NCBI RefSeq assembly: GCF_006483445.1
Contig: NZ_PPPT01000008.1
Span: 1-39,386, forward strand
Direction: 5' to 3'
DNA length: 39,386 bases
DNA from: Bradyrhizobium guangdongense
GTDB taxonomy: Bacteria; Pseudomonadota; Alphaproteobacteria; Rhizobiales; Xanthobacteraceae
In this document: one piece after another, positions 18,202 to 26,883 of the stretch
How positions within the stretch are numbered: the first letter of the stretch is position 1
How the letters are laid out: the number at the start of each line of letters is the position of its first letter
Position numbers and translations under genes: made by a program
The notes under the pieces: generated by a model
Database searches by the model: none
What the model saw: the letters and a program-made list of their open reading frames with translations, nothing else
What the model was told of the DNA's origin: nothing

Positions 18202-18522
18202 TTACGCGGCGCCGCTCATATAGGTCTCGCGGCGGCCGATCATGCGCTCAGCGGCAGCCTTGGCGTCCGCTTTCGAATGGGTCGCGCAGGTCCGGTATTC
18301 GAGATCGGGTACATCCTTGGTGTCGCGGCGACCGAACCAGGATTTTGAGCCGACCGGCAGCAGCGCAAGAGACTGCGCCAGATTGTCGACCGCGCCGAAC
18401 GAATAGAGCGCGCCGGTCCCGGCGATGCGGACTTCGTAAATGCCGGGCGAAATCGGCGCTTCGAGGTTCTCGCCCCGTCCGGGACGGGGATAGCGCTTCC
18501 ACTCGCTCCAGGTCGAAATCAT
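18202..18522 (-). CDS. Small conserved-looking protein, possibly GIY-YIG-like
   Basis: A 106-residue soluble protein starting at the ATG at 18522, with GAGGGG about ten bases upstream. The core PGIYEVRIAGTGALYSFGAV followed by a helix (DNLAQSLALLP) resembles the GIY...YxG start of GIY-YIG nucleases, where the motif is followed by an arginine helix and later acidic residues. The later part, LEYRTCATHSKADAKAAAERMIG, could be the next strand and helix (in the family, often with an acidic residue on a helix). The match is short and rests on my reading. If real, it would be a compact or non-catalytic member. No partner gene suggests a role. It lies 122 bases before gabD on the same strand. Confidence 0.55.
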   Translation of the reverse strand: MISTWSEWKRYPRPGRGENLEAPISPGIYEVRIAGTGALYSFGAVDNLAQSLALLPVGSKSWFGRRDTKDVPDLEYRTCATHSKADAKAAAERMIGRRETYMSGAA

Positions 18523-18870
18523 CTCAAAATCCCCTCACGGCCGTGAACGACCGTCAACATTTGCATCAATCTTACGGTTCGGCGGCCGATGGCGCCGGGT
18601 TCTGAACGCCCAAAAGCACAATATGTTTCAGAGACAACGCATCCGGAAACATAATGCCTGACACCCTTTGGGGTCACGCCCAGTTGCAGTCATCCACCGC
18701 AGATTGCGAAGAGGTGTTGCAGTTGGGCTGTCCTTCTCGTCCATCCCACGTCGCCTCAGGTCAAGTCACGACATCGCGACCGGCACGGACCGGTTGACGC
18801 GCTTGCCGCGCGCGACCTGCAGGAGGATGATCGATCGCTTCCAACAATAATCAAACCGGAGGAAACGTGC
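18523..18870. other. Divergent intergenic region without a clear gene
   Basis: These 348 bases separate the small reverse gene from the serine hydrolase gene and must hold both promoters. I see no convincing gene. An RNA from the plus strand could form a 12-bp stem, 18678-18689 with 18717-18728, with three G-U pairs. GGAGGAAA at 18858-18865 is the strong ribosome binding site of the hydrolase. Confidence 0.5.
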
Positions 18871-20064
18871 ATGCAGAGCAAAGCTCAGATCGATCAGCTA
18901 TTGCGGCAGACCAGCGATGCCAAGGAGATTCCCGGCGTCGTCGCAATCGCCGCCACCGGCAAGGACGTGCTCTATCAGGGCGCGTTCGGCAAGCGCGACC
19001 TGTCAAAACCCGACCCGATGACCGCCGACAGCGTGTTCTGGATCGCGTCGATGACGAAGGCGGTAACATCAGCCGGCGCCATGCAACTTGTCGAGCAGGG
19101 CAAGCTGTCGCTCGACGAGCCCATCGGAAAATTGCTGCCCGACCTTGCAGCACCGCAAGTGCTGGAAGGTTTTGACGCCAGCGGTTCACCAAAGCTGCGC
19201 CCGGCCAAAAAGCCGATCACGCTGCGCCTGCTCATGACCCACACCGCCGGCTTCTGCTACGACATGTGGAACGGCAACATGGCGACCTATCTCGAGAAGA
19301 CCGGGACGCCCGGCATCATCACCTGTCTGAACGCGGCGCTGAAGACGCCTGTTATGACCGATCCCGGCACGCGCTGGGAATACGGCACCAATATCGACTT
19401 CGTCGGCAAGGCGGTCGAGGCCGCGAGCGGCAAGAAGCTCGACGCTTATCTGCGCGACAACATGTTCGCGCCGCTCGGCATGACGAACACGGCGTTCAAG
19501 ATCAGCGACGACATGCGCAAGCGCCTGGTCGGGATGCACGCGCGCGGCGAGGATGGCCAGCTTGCGCCGATGCCGTTCGAGCTGGAGCAGAATCCGGAAT
19601 TCCACATGGGTGGCGGCGGCCTCTACTCGACGGCCGGCGATTACATCAAGTTCACCCAGATGATCCTCAACAAGGGTCGCGGCAACGGCAACCAGGTGCT
19701 GAAGGCCGAGACGGTGGCCACGATGGGGCAGAACCACATCGGCGATCTCGCCATGACCAAGTTGATTTCGGTCGCGCCGCCCTACACCAACGACGTCGAC
19801 CTCTATCCGGAGCAGGTGAAGAAGTGGGGCCTCAGCTTCATGATCAACACCGCCAAGACCGCGGAAGGCCGCTCGGCCGGCAGCCTCGCCTGGGCGGGCC
19901 TCGCCAACACCTATTTCTGGATCGACCCGGCGCGCGACGTCAGCGGCGTGATTTTGATGCAGCTGTTGCCGTTCGCGGACGCAAAATGCCTGCAGGCCTT
20001 TGCGGGTTTTGAGCGCGGCGTCTATGCCGGGCTCGATGCCGGCAGCGGACAACGGGCGGCTTAA
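18871..20064 (+). CDS. Beta-lactamase-fold serine hydrolase (class C / EstB-like)
   Basis: A 397-residue protein of the penicillin-binding-protein-like serine hydrolase family. The SxxK motif is S60-MTK63 in FWIASMTKAVTS, and the second motif tyrosine is in WEYGTNIDFVG (Y171). The family landmarks LRLLMTHTAGF and FAPLGMTNTAF, and the glycine-rich HMGGGGLYSTAGDY, are all present. There is no signal peptide, so it acts in the cytoplasm. That points to an esterase or related hydrolase and not to a drug-inactivating beta-lactamase. The start ATG at 18871 has GGAGGAAA upstream. It is followed after 116 bases by the acyl-CoA ligase on the same strand, which suggests a shared catabolic or ester pathway, though this is inference. 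Confidence 0.88.
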   Translation: MQSKAQIDQLLRQTSDAKEIPGVVAIAATGKDVLYQGAFGKRDLSKPDPMTADSVFWIASMTKAVTSAGAMQLVEQGKLSLDEPIGKLLPDLAAPQVLEGFDASGSPKLRPAKKPITLRLLMTHTAGFCYDMWNGNMATYLEKTGTPGIITCLNAALKTPVMTDPGTRWEYGTNIDFVGKAVEAASGKKLDAYLRDNMFAPLGMTNTAFKISDDMRKRLVGMHARGEDGQLAPMPFELEQNPEFHMGGGGLYSTAGDYIKFTQMILNKGRGNGNQVLKAETVATMGQNHIGDLAMTKLISVAPPYTNDVDLYPEQVKKWGLSFMINTAKTAEGRSAGSLAWAGLANTYFWIDPARDVSGVILMQLLPFADAKCLQAFAGFERGVYAGLDAGSGQRAA

Positions 20065-20112
20065 CCCCATAGTCGAAGGCGCGCTGTTCCGCGCGCGTGA
20101 TACAAAGGATAT

Positions 20113-20150
20113 CCTCGTGCTCGGATGGCAGTCACCGTCGGAGCACGAGG
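20113..20150. repeat. Perfect 10-bp inverted repeat before the acyl-CoA ligase
   Basis: CCTCGTGCTC at 20113-20122 is the exact reverse complement of GAGCACGAGG at 20141-20150 with an 18-base spacer, 31 bases before the ligase start. There is no T-run. It may be an operator, a repeat or an RNA structure in the ligase leader. Confidence 0.55.
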
Positions 20151-20180
20151 CAACAACCGACCGAGCTGGAGGACACGACC

Positions 20181-21875
20181 TTGGCAGACAAAGCCGACAG
20201 TTACGTTTGCGGCATTTCCGATACCCCGCTCTTGGGCGATACGATCGGGCGCAGCCTCGATCTCGCGGCGCATCGCTGGGGCAACCGCGAGGCACTGGTT
20301 TCCCCCAGCCATGGGGTGCGGTGGACGTGGACTGAATTCGCCGAGCGTGTCGACGCGCTTGCCGCCGGTTTCCTCGCGCTCGGCCTCGAGCGGGGGCAGC
20401 GGATCGGCATCTGGTCGCTCAACCGCCCGGAATGGACGCTGACGCAATTTGCCGCCGCCAAAGCCGGCCTGATCCTGGTGACGATCAACCCCGCCTATCG
20501 GCTGAGCGAGCTGGAATTTGCGCTGCGCAAGGTCGGCTGCGCGGCGGTCGTCACCGCCACCGCGTTCAAGACCAGCAACTATATGGAGATGCTCAACACG
20601 CTCTTGCCCGAGCTTGCAACCGCAAAACCCGGCCAGTTGCGCGCGGCAAAGCTGCCCGACCTGCGCATGGTGATCCAGATCGGCGGACCCGCTGCATCAG
20701 GCGCGATCCCCTTCGAGGAGGTCGCAACGATGGGCGGCGCGCGGCATCGCGAGCAGCTCGCCGCGCTCGGCGCCTCGCTGCAGTTCGACGACCCCGTCAA
20801 TATCCAGTTCACCAGCGGCACCACGGGCTCGCCGAAGGGCGTGACGCTCACTCACCACAACATTCTCAACAACGGCTATTTCGTCGGCCGCGCCATGCGG
20901 CTGACGGAAGCAGATCGCATCTGCATCCCGGTGCCGCTCTACCATTGCTTCGGCATGGTGATGGGTAACCTCGCCTCGGTGACGCTGGGTGCGACCATGG
21001 TCTATCCCGGCGAAGGCTTTGATCCGCTGGCGACGCTGAAGACGATCCAGCAGGAGAAGTGCACGGCGCTCTACGGCGTGCCGACCATGTTCATCGCCGA
21101 GCTCGATCATCCGGAGTTTTCGATCTTCAACCTAAAATCGTTGCGCACCGGCATCATGGCCGGCGCGCCCTGTCCGATCGAGGTGATGAAGCGCGTCAAC
21201 ACCGAGATGAACATGGGCGAGGTCACGATCGCCTATGGCATGACCGAGACCAGCCCCGTCAGCTTCCAGAGCGCGACGGACGATCCGCTCGAGCGACGCG
21301 TTTCCACCGTTGGACGCATCCATCCGCATGTCGAGGTCAAGGTCGTCGATCTCGATGGCAAGATCGTCAAGCGCGGCGAACGCGGCGAGCTCTGCACCCG
21401 CGGCTACAGCATCATGCTGGGATATTGGGACGAGGCGGAAAAAACCGCCGACGTGCTCGACAAGAACGGCTGGATGCACACCGGCGATCTCGCCACCATC
21501 GACGACGCGGGCTATTGCAATATCGTCGGCCGCATCAAGGACATGGTGATCCGCGGCGGCGAAAACCTCTATCCGCGCGAGATCGAGGAGTTTCTGTATC
21601 GCCATCCCAAGATCCAGGACGTGCAGATCTTTGGCGTCGCCGACCAGCGCTATGGCGAGGAGCTCTGTGCCTGGATCAGGGTCCGCCCCGGCGAGACGCT
21701 GACAGCGGAAGAAGTGCGCGCCTTCTGCGAAGGGCAGATCGCCCACAACAAGATCCCGCGCTATGTCGAATTCGTCGGCGAATTCCCGATGACCGTGACG
21801 GGAAAAATCCAGAAGTTTTTGATGCGCGATGCGGTCGAGCAGCGGCTTGGGTTGAAGGCGGCGAAGACGGCGTGA
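20181..21875 (+). CDS. AMP-binding acyl-CoA synthetase (fatty-acyl-CoA ligase)
   Basis: A 564-residue ANL-superfamily enzyme that activates a carboxylic acid with ATP and CoA. The P-loop-like motif [18 protein letters not shown] is at about residues 210-227. [10 protein letters not shown] (A5) follows. The hinge and C-domain show [25 protein letters not shown] and [20 protein letters not shown] (A7-A8), with the final catalytic Lys in TGKIQKF. The layout fits medium- to long-chain fatty-acyl-CoA ligases related to FadD. I use TTG at 20181, with GGAGG eight bases upstream; the GTG at 20097 is in frame, but the sequence before 20181 lies in the leader with its inverted repeat. Confidence 0.9.
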   Translation: MADKADSYVCGISDTPLLGDTIGRSLDLAAHRWGNREALVSPSHGVRWTWTEFAERVDALAAGFLALGLERGQRIGIWSLNRPEWTLTQFAAAKAGLILVTINPAYRLSELEFALRKVGCAAVVTATAFKTSNYMEMLNTLLPELATAKPGQLRAAKLPDLRMVIQIGGPAASGAIPFEEVATMGGARHREQLAALGASLQFDDPVNIQFTSGTTGSPKGVTLTHHNILNNGYFVGRAMRLTEADRICIPVPLYHCFGMVMGNLASVTLGATMVYPGEGFDPLATLKTIQQEKCTALYGVPTMFIAELDHPEFSIFNLKSLRTGIMAGAPCPIEVMKRVNTEMNMGEVTIAYGMTETSPVSFQSATDDPLERRVSTVGRIHPHVEVKVVDLDGKIVKRGERGELCTRGYSIMLGYWDEAEKTADVLDKNGWMHTGDLATIDDAGYCNIVGRIKDMVIRGGENLYPREIEEFLYRHPKIQDVQIFGVADQRYGEELCAWIRVRPGETLTAEEVRAFCEGQIAHNKIPRYVEFVGEFPMTVTGKIQKFLMRDAVEQRLGLKAAKTA

Positions 21876-21887
21876 TTCCGGACGGCC

Positions 21888-22748
21888 TTAAGGCCCGCTC
21901 AGCAGGCTGACCACAAACCTGCTGCCGACGATGAAGAGATAGCAGCCGAACGCCGTCTCCAGCGTACGCTTGGACATCGCGTGCGCGGCCTTCACCCCTA
22001 GCGGTGCGGTGACGAGGCTCATTGGCATCACGAGAACAGCGCCGATCAGCGAGACGAAGCCGAGTGCGAACGGCCATTGCAGAGCTGCGACCGCGGGATA
22101 GTTCGCGGCTGCGGGCCAGCCGGCATAGACATAGCCGAGCGCGCCGGGGATCGAGATCAGCACCGCCAGCGCGGACGATGTCGCGACCGCCTGATGGATC
22201 GGGCGACCGTAGAAGGTCATCAGGAGGTTCGAGAACAATCCGCCGCCGATGCCCATCAGCGTCGAGAGAATGCCGACGCAGAAGCCATACACGCGCATCA
22301 GCGGTCCCCGCGGCAGATCGCTGCCGAGCTTCCAGCTTTCGCGCGCAAGAATCAGCCGCGCGGCCGCGGACCATGCCACGCAGACGAACACGATCTTGAA
22401 CAAGCGCTCCGGCGCGTATCGCGCGACCACGCTGCCGGCGACGACACCTGTTACGATCGGCAGCCACCAGACCTTGAGGATCTCCATGTCGACGGCACCG
22501 CGCTTGTAGTGCGCCTGAAACGAACGGATCGACGTCGGGATGATGATCGCGAGCGACGTGCCGATGCAGAGCGGCATGCGCACTTCAAGCGGCACGCCGG
22601 CGACGCGAAAACATTCGTAGAGCACCGGCACAAGAATCGCGCCGCCGCCAATGCCGAACACGCCTGCGAGAAATCCGGACAGCGCACCTACGCCGACGAG
22701 CAGCAGCGCAAGTTCAACGACATCCCAAAGCGGAAGACCTGCGATCAC
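21888..22748 (-). CDS. TauE/SafE-family membrane permease (second copy)
   Basis: A 286-residue protein with about eight helices in two repeats, typical of TauE/SafE. The first conserved motif is GFLAGVFGIGGGAILVPVLY at about residues 24-43, and its partner GILSTLMGIGGGLFSNLLM is in the second half. The GIGGG motif appears in both halves, as in the canonical sulfite exporters, and is clearer than in the copy at 10969-11739. The region PLCIGTSLAIIIPTSIRS after helix 2 is also typical. The substrate is unknown. It is convergent with the acyl-CoA ligase, with 12 bases between the stops, and is followed upstream by a long region before sdhC. Confidence 0.9.
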   Translation of the reverse strand: MIAGLPLWDVVELALLLVGVGALSGFLAGVFGIGGGAILVPVLYECFRVAGVPLEVRMPLCIGTSLAIIIPTSIRSFQAHYKRGAVDMEILKVWWLPIVTGVVAGSVVARYAPERLFKIVFVCVAWSAAARLILARESWKLGSDLPRGPLMRVYGFCVGILSTLMGIGGGLFSNLLMTFYGRPIHQAVATSSALAVLISIPGALGYVYAGWPAAANYPAVAALQWPFALGFVSLIGAVLVMPMSLVTAPLGVKAAHAMSKRTLETAFGCYLFIVGSRFVVSLLSGP

Positions 22749-22961
22749 GCGAAAATTGCCCCGGCGTGCGGCGACGGTTGGCCCGCCCGTTCTGTGAAAG
22801 CTCTAGGCGATCTGGTGGCCGCGGTCGACACGCGGAGGCCGATGGCTGAGGTGGATTGCAGAGGTCGCATATCCTCGGAGACCGCATTCGGAGGGCCCAG
22901 GAAGGGCACTTGAGCGCCGAATCGTCGACCAGCATTCGCTGCGAACAGGGGTCATCCGACG

Positions 22962-23117
22962 ATGAACGTACCGGACGGTTTAGAGGCGTTCCATGAAGCA
23001 TTTCAAATCGGTGCGGCAGCGCATCAGAAAGAGTGGTTCATCATTCATTCTTATGCTGCCACTTTGACGCTCTGGTATACCAAGCCCCTGATGATCCTTG
23101 TTTCATCATCGTTATAG
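22962..23117 (+). CDS. Possible small protein of 51 residues, or relic
   Basis: The frame from ATG 22962 to TAG 23117 encodes 51 residues: MNVPDGLEAFHEAFQIGAAA, then HQKEWFIIHSYAATL, then TLWYTKPLMILVSSSL. The first half looks like an amphipathic helix and the second is hydrophobic and aromatic, which reads as protein-like and not like a shadow frame. AGGGG lies about 13 bases before the ATG, further than ideal. Base composition is lower in GC than its neighbours, as expected for transferred DNA, a decayed insert, or a promoter region. It may be a small membrane protein, a broken gene, or chance. I do not recognise it. Confidence 0.3.
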   Translation: MNVPDGLEAFHEAFQIGAAAHQKEWFIIHSYAATLTLWYTKPLMILVSSSL

Positions 23118-23153
23118 GGATGAATAACGGTTCGGTTTATGGCGATTTGGTGA

Positions 23154-23182
23154 TTGCGCGGACAGATTCGACTCCGTAAATA
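23154..23182 (+). promoter_or_regulatory. Weak candidate promoter of sdhCDAB
   Basis: TTGCGC at 23154-23159 and TAAATA at 23177-23182 are separated by 17 bases, giving a possible start near 23189 and a leader of about 58 bases to the sdhC ATG. Both hexamers match the sigma-70 consensus only partly. Confidence 0.25.
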
Positions 23183-23246
23183 GGGCCGACCTTTCGCGAT
23201 CCCCGCGCGCCCCATGCTGGGCCGCAATAAAACATCAAAGTCGCCC

Positions 23247-23645
23247 ATGACCGCACGGATCGAACGACCGCTCTCACCTCATCTGCAAACCTACCGTTGG
23301 ACACTGACGATGGCGCTGTCGATCGTCCATCGCGCCACAGGCGTTGCGCTCTATTTCGGGACGCTGCTGCTGGCCTGGTGGCTGATAGCAGCGGCCTCGG
23401 GTCCGGCAGCCTATTCCTATGTGCAGGCTTTCACCGGCAGCTTCTTCGGCCGCCTGATCGTGTTCGGCTACACTTGGGCGTTGATGCATCACATGCTCAG
23501 CGGCATCAGGCATTTCGTCTGGGATCTCGGCTACGGCTTCAAGGCCAATGAGCGCGAGGCGCTGACCTGGGGCGCGCTGATCGGCGGCATCGCTGCCACC
23601 GTGCTGGTCTGGATCATCGCTTACGCGGTCGGAGGCGGACGATGA
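23247..23645 (+). CDS. sdhC: Succinate dehydrogenase cytochrome b556 subunit
   Basis: A 132-residue membrane anchor of complex II, which passes electrons from succinate to ubiquinone. RPLSPHLQTYRWTLTMALSIVHRATG at the N-terminus is the family signature, with the quinone-site Ser and Arg in SIVHRATG. Three helices follow, with the haem-ligand region LMHHMLSGIRHFVWD between helices two and three. I prefer the ATG at 23247; an in-frame ATG at 23214 would add 11 residues. It overlaps sdhD by four bases (ATGA), showing translational coupling. It is first in sdhCDAB, the usual order in alphaproteobacteria. Confidence 0.95.
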   Translation: MTARIERPLSPHLQTYRWTLTMALSIVHRATGVALYFGTLLLAWWLIAAASGPAAYSYVQAFTGSFFGRLIVFGYTWALMHHMLSGIRHFVWDLGYGFKANEREALTWGALIGGIAATVLVWIIAYAVGGGR

Positions 23646-24046
23646 GCGCGTCAGACACGCCCAAGCGCAGCATGCGCACCCCACTCGGCCGCGTCCGCAA
23701 TCTCGGCGCCGCCCATTCCGGCACCTCCGATTTCTGGCGCCAGCGCCTCACGGGCGTCGCGATGACCCTGCTGATCATTCCCGTGATCGTCGTCATCATG
23801 ATGATGCTCTCCAGCAACCAGGCTGGAGCCAAGGTGATCCTCAGCTCGCTGCCGATTGCGGTGATCCTGCTGCTCTTCATCTTCGCCAGCGCCTGGCACA
23901 TGAAGATCGGCATGCAGGTGGTGATCGAGGACTATGTCCACAACGAGAAGGTGAAGCTCGTCTCGGTCATGCTCAACAATTTCTTTGCGATCGCCGTGGC
24001 GCTTGCCTCGACTTACGCGATCCTCAAACTTTCATCGGGAGTCTAG
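23642..24046 (+). CDS. sdhD: Succinate dehydrogenase membrane anchor subunit
   Basis: A 134-residue second membrane anchor of complex II. It has the alphaproteobacterial SdhD start (TPLGRVRNLGAAHSGTSDFWRQRLTG) and three helices. The haem-ligand region WHMKIGMQVVIEDYVHNEK follows helix two. SdhC and SdhD together hold haem b and the ubiquinone site and fix SdhA and SdhB to the inner membrane. The ATG at 23642 lies within the end of sdhC, and the stop is three bases before sdhA, so all four subunits are tightly coupled. Confidence 0.95.
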   Translation: MSASDTPKRSMRTPLGRVRNLGAAHSGTSDFWRQRLTGVAMTLLIIPVIVVIMMMLSSNQAGAKVILSSLPIAVILLLFIFASAWHMKIGMQVVIEDYVHNEKVKLVSVMLNNFFAIAVALASTYAILKLSSGV

Positions 24047-24049
24047 CCC

Positions 24050-25885
24050 ATGGCCGGTGGTGGAAATGGCAAGGCAAACGGCGCTCCTGCGACCAATGGC
24101 AAGGCCTATCCGATCGAGGACCACACCTATGACGTCGTCGTGGTCGGCGCCGGCGGCGCGGGCCTGCGCGCCGTGGTCGGCTGCAGCGAGGCCGGCTTGC
24201 GCACGGCCTGCATCACCAAGGTTTTCCCGACCCGCTCGCACACCGTAGCAGCCCAGGGCGGCATCTCCGCCGCACTCGGCAACATGCACAAGGACGACTG
24301 GCGCTGGCACATGTACGACACCGTGAAGGGGTCGGACTGGCTCGGCGACCAGGATGCGATCGAATATATGGTGCGCAACGCGCCCGAGGCCGTCTACGAG
24401 CTCGAGCATTGGGGCGTGCCTTTCTCGCGCACCGAGGACGGCAAGATCTACCAGCGCCCGTTCGGCGGCATGACCATGGACTACGGCAAAGGCCAGGCGC
24501 AGCGCACCTGCGCCGCCGCCGACCGCACCGGCCACGCCATGCTGCACACGATGTACGGCCAGTCGCTGCGCCATGCGGCCGAATTCTTCATCGAGTTCTT
24601 CGCCATCGACCTGATCATGGACGACCAGGGTGTCTGCCGTGGCGTGATCGCGCTGAAGCTCGACGACGGCACCATCCATCGCTTTCGTGCCCAGACCACG
24701 ATCCTTGCGACCGGCGGCTATGGCCGCGCCTATGCATCCTGCACCTCGGCCCATACTTGCACCGGCGACGGCGGCGGCATGGTCTTGCGCGCCGGCCTGC
24801 CGCTCCAGGACATGGAGTTCGTGCAGTTCCATCCGACCGGCATCTACGGCGCGGGCTGTCTCGTCACCGAAGGCGCGCGCGGCGAGGGCGGCTATCTCGT
24901 CAACTCCGAGGGCGAGCGCTTCATGGAGCGCTACGCGCCATCTGCCAAGGATCTCGCCTCTCGCGACGTGGTCTCACGTTCGATGACCATTGAAATCCGC
25001 GAAGGCCGCGGCGTCGGCAAGAAGAAGGACCACATCTTCCTGCACCTCGACCACCTCGATCCCGCTGTGCTGCAGGAGCGGCTGCCGGGCATCTCCGAAT
25101 CGGCCAAGATCTTCGCCAATGTCGACGTGACGCGCGAGCCAATCCCGATCGTGCCGACCGTGCACTACAACATGGGCGGCATACCCACGAATTATCACGG
25201 CGAGGTGCTGACCAAGAAGGATGGCGACGACAATGCCGTGGTCCCCGGCCTGATGGCGCTGGGCGAAGCGGCCTGCGTGTCAGTGCACGGCGCAAACCGC
25301 CTCGGCTCCAACTCGCTGATCGACCTCGTGGTGTTCGGCCGCTCCGCGGCGCTGCGCTGCGCCGAGAAGCTCACCGCCAACGCCAAGCAGCCGGAACTGC
25401 CGGCGAACTCGTCGGAGCTGGCGCTCGGCCGCCTCGACCATTACCGCTACGCCTCCGGCGGCACGCCGACTGCGAAGCTGCGCGAAGGCATGCAGCACGT
25501 GATGCAGAGCAACTGCGCCGTGTTCCGCACCGGGGAGGTCTTGAGCGAAGGCCAAAACCTCATCCAGAAGGTCCATGGCGGCATCACCGACATCGCCGTG
25601 TCCGACCGCTCGCTGGTGTGGAATTCCGATCTGGTCGAGACGCTCGAGTTCGACAATCTGATCGCGCAGGCGGTGGTGACGATGAACTCGGCGGCGAACC
25701 GCACCGAAAGCCGCGGCGCGCATGCGCGCGAGGACTTTGCGGACCGCGACGACAAGAACTGGATGAAGCACACGCTCGCCTGGATCGACGAGGCCGGCAA
25801 GGTCGCGATCGACTACCGTCCGGTGCACAACTACACCATGACCAACGACGTGCAGTACATCCCGCCGAAGGCGCGGGTGTACTAA
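24050..25885 (+). CDS. sdhA: Succinate dehydrogenase flavoprotein subunit
   Basis: A 611-residue catalytic subunit with covalently bound FAD that oxidises succinate to fumarate. The Rossmann motif [14 protein letters not shown] is at residues 31-44. The FAD-linking His is H64 in [17 protein letters not shown]. The active-site loops [21 protein letters not shown] and [21 protein letters not shown] are present, and the C-terminus has [23 protein letters not shown], which is complete for the family. It starts at the ATG at 24050, three bases after sdhD. The N-terminal 20 residues before the fold are a variable Gly- and Asn-rich stretch. Succinate from GabD (16589-18079) could feed this enzyme. 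Confidence 0.97.
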   Translation: MAGGGNGKANGAPATNGKAYPIEDHTYDVVVVGAGGAGLRAVVGCSEAGLRTACITKVFPTRSHTVAAQGGISAALGNMHKDDWRWHMYDTVKGSDWLGDQDAIEYMVRNAPEAVYELEHWGVPFSRTEDGKIYQRPFGGMTMDYGKGQAQRTCAAADRTGHAMLHTMYGQSLRHAAEFFIEFFAIDLIMDDQGVCRGVIALKLDDGTIHRFRAQTTILATGGYGRAYASCTSAHTCTGDGGGMVLRAGLPLQDMEFVQFHPTGIYGAGCLVTEGARGEGGYLVNSEGERFMERYAPSAKDLASRDVVSRSMTIEIREGRGVGKKKDHIFLHLDHLDPAVLQERLPGISESAKIFANVDVTREPIPIVPTVHYNMGGIPTNYHGEVLTKKDGDDNAVVPGLMALGEAACVSVHGANRLGSNSLIDLVVFGRSAALRCAEKLTANAKQPELPANSSELALGRLDHYRYASGGTPTAKLREGMQHVMQSNCAVFRTGEVLSEGQNLIQKVHGGITDIAVSDRSLVWNSDLVETLEFDNLIAQAVVTMNSAANRTESRGAHAREDFADRDDKNWMKHTLAWIDEAGKVAIDYRPVHNYTMTNDVQYIPPKARVY

Positions 25886-25907
25886 GCGACAGCGAAGGCC
25901 TATCGAA

Positions 25908-26690
25908 ATGGTTGAATTCGCACTTCCGAAGAACTCGAAGATCACGGGCGGCAAGACCTGGCCGAAGCCGGCGGGCGCTGCCGAGCTGCGCGAATTTCGC
26001 GTCTATCGCTGGAATCCGGACGACGGCAAAAATCCGAGCGTCGACACCTACTACGTCGACACCAATGATTGCGGTCCGATGGTCTTGGACGGCCTGATCT
26101 GGATCAAGAACCACATCGACCCGACGCTGACCTTCCGCCGGTCATGCCGCGAGGGCGTCTGTGGCTCCTGCGCCATGAACATCGACGGCCAGAACACGCT
26201 CGCCTGCACCCGCTCGATGCACGACGTGAAGGACGGCGCGGTGAAGGTCAATCCGCTGCCGCACCAACCGGTCGTCAAGGACCTGATCCCCGACCTCACC
26301 AATTTCTACGCGCAATACGCCTCCGTCGAGCCATGGCTGAAGACGACCTCGCCGACGCCGCAGAAGGAATGGCGGCAGAGCCATGAGGACCGCGAAAAGC
26401 TCGACGGCCTCTACGAATGCATTCTGTGCGCCTGCTGCTCGACGTCCTGCCCGAGCTACTGGTGGAACAGCGACCGCTATCTCGGCCCCGCCGCCCTCCT
26501 CCAGGCCAACCGCTGGGTTTCGGATTCCCGCGATGAAGCGACCGGCGAGCGGCTCGACAATCTCGAGGACCCGTTCCGGCTCTACCGCTGCCACACCATC
26601 ATGAACTGCGCCAAAGCCTGTCCGAAAGGCCTGAACCCGGCCGAAGCTATCGCCGAGCTCAAGCTCAAGATGGTCGAGCGTCAGGTTTAG
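25908..26690 (+). CDS. sdhB: Succinate dehydrogenase iron-sulfur subunit
   Basis: A 260-residue subunit that carries electrons from FAD to quinone. All three cluster motifs are visible: the plant-type 2Fe-2S in [16 protein letters not shown] with a later C in LACT, the 4Fe-4S in [12 protein letters not shown], and the 3Fe-4S and partner ligands in [17 protein letters not shown]. The [17 protein letters not shown] segment between is typical. It begins 22 bases after sdhA, completing the sdhCDAB operon. The region after the stop has a GC-rich stem (26710-26732) but no T-run. Confidence 0.97.
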   Translation: MVEFALPKNSKITGGKTWPKPAGAAELREFRVYRWNPDDGKNPSVDTYYVDTNDCGPMVLDGLIWIKNHIDPTLTFRRSCREGVCGSCAMNIDGQNTLACTRSMHDVKDGAVKVNPLPHQPVVKDLIPDLTNFYAQYASVEPWLKTTSPTPQKEWRQSHEDREKLDGLYECILCACCSTSCPSYWWNSDRYLGPAALLQANRWVSDSRDEATGERLDNLEDPFRLYRCHTIMNCAKACPKGLNPAEAIAELKLKMVERQV

Positions 26691-26883
26691 CTAAAGTTTA
26701 GGCATCGCCCCCGGCGGCGGAGAATCGCCGGGAAATACCTCTCTACCTGCAATAGATTGTGGCAAAATTTGCTACCGACCGGCCCCGGCGGGCGGATGGA
26801 AGCATTGCGCCGGTTCCACCCACAAGCCGCTTCCTTACCACAGGGAAATTCAAGTAACATTCGTTCCGGGACAGGAGCGGACT

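Larger units (their letters stand above)
22749..23246. other. Long region between the permease and sdhC
   Basis: These 498 bases separate the reverse permease gene from sdhC and hold both promoters. The stretch from about 22960 to 23180 is visibly richer in A and T than its surroundings and contains a 51-codon ORF at 22962-23117 and a possible sigma-70-like promoter. I see no tRNA or known RNA. The rest looks like ordinary high-GC spacer. Confidence 0.5.

Noticed and set aside
20097..20180. Upstream GTG start for the acyl-CoA ligase
   Set aside because: The TTG at 20181 has GGAGG at proper spacing, and the extension lies over an inverted repeat without family similarity.
22077..22913. A 278-residue forward frame over the second TauE/SafE gene
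   Set aside because: The reverse frame encodes regular membrane helices with GIGGG motifs; the forward frame is Arg-, Asp- and His-rich shadow.
23051..23248. A 65-codon reverse frame in the sdhC upstream region
   Set aside because: It overlaps the sdhC start and the likely sdh promoter, and no ribosome binding site or family pattern was seen.
26710..26732. GC-rich stem after sdhB as terminator
   Set aside because: The stem is only seven pairs and lacks a T-run, so I do not call a terminator.
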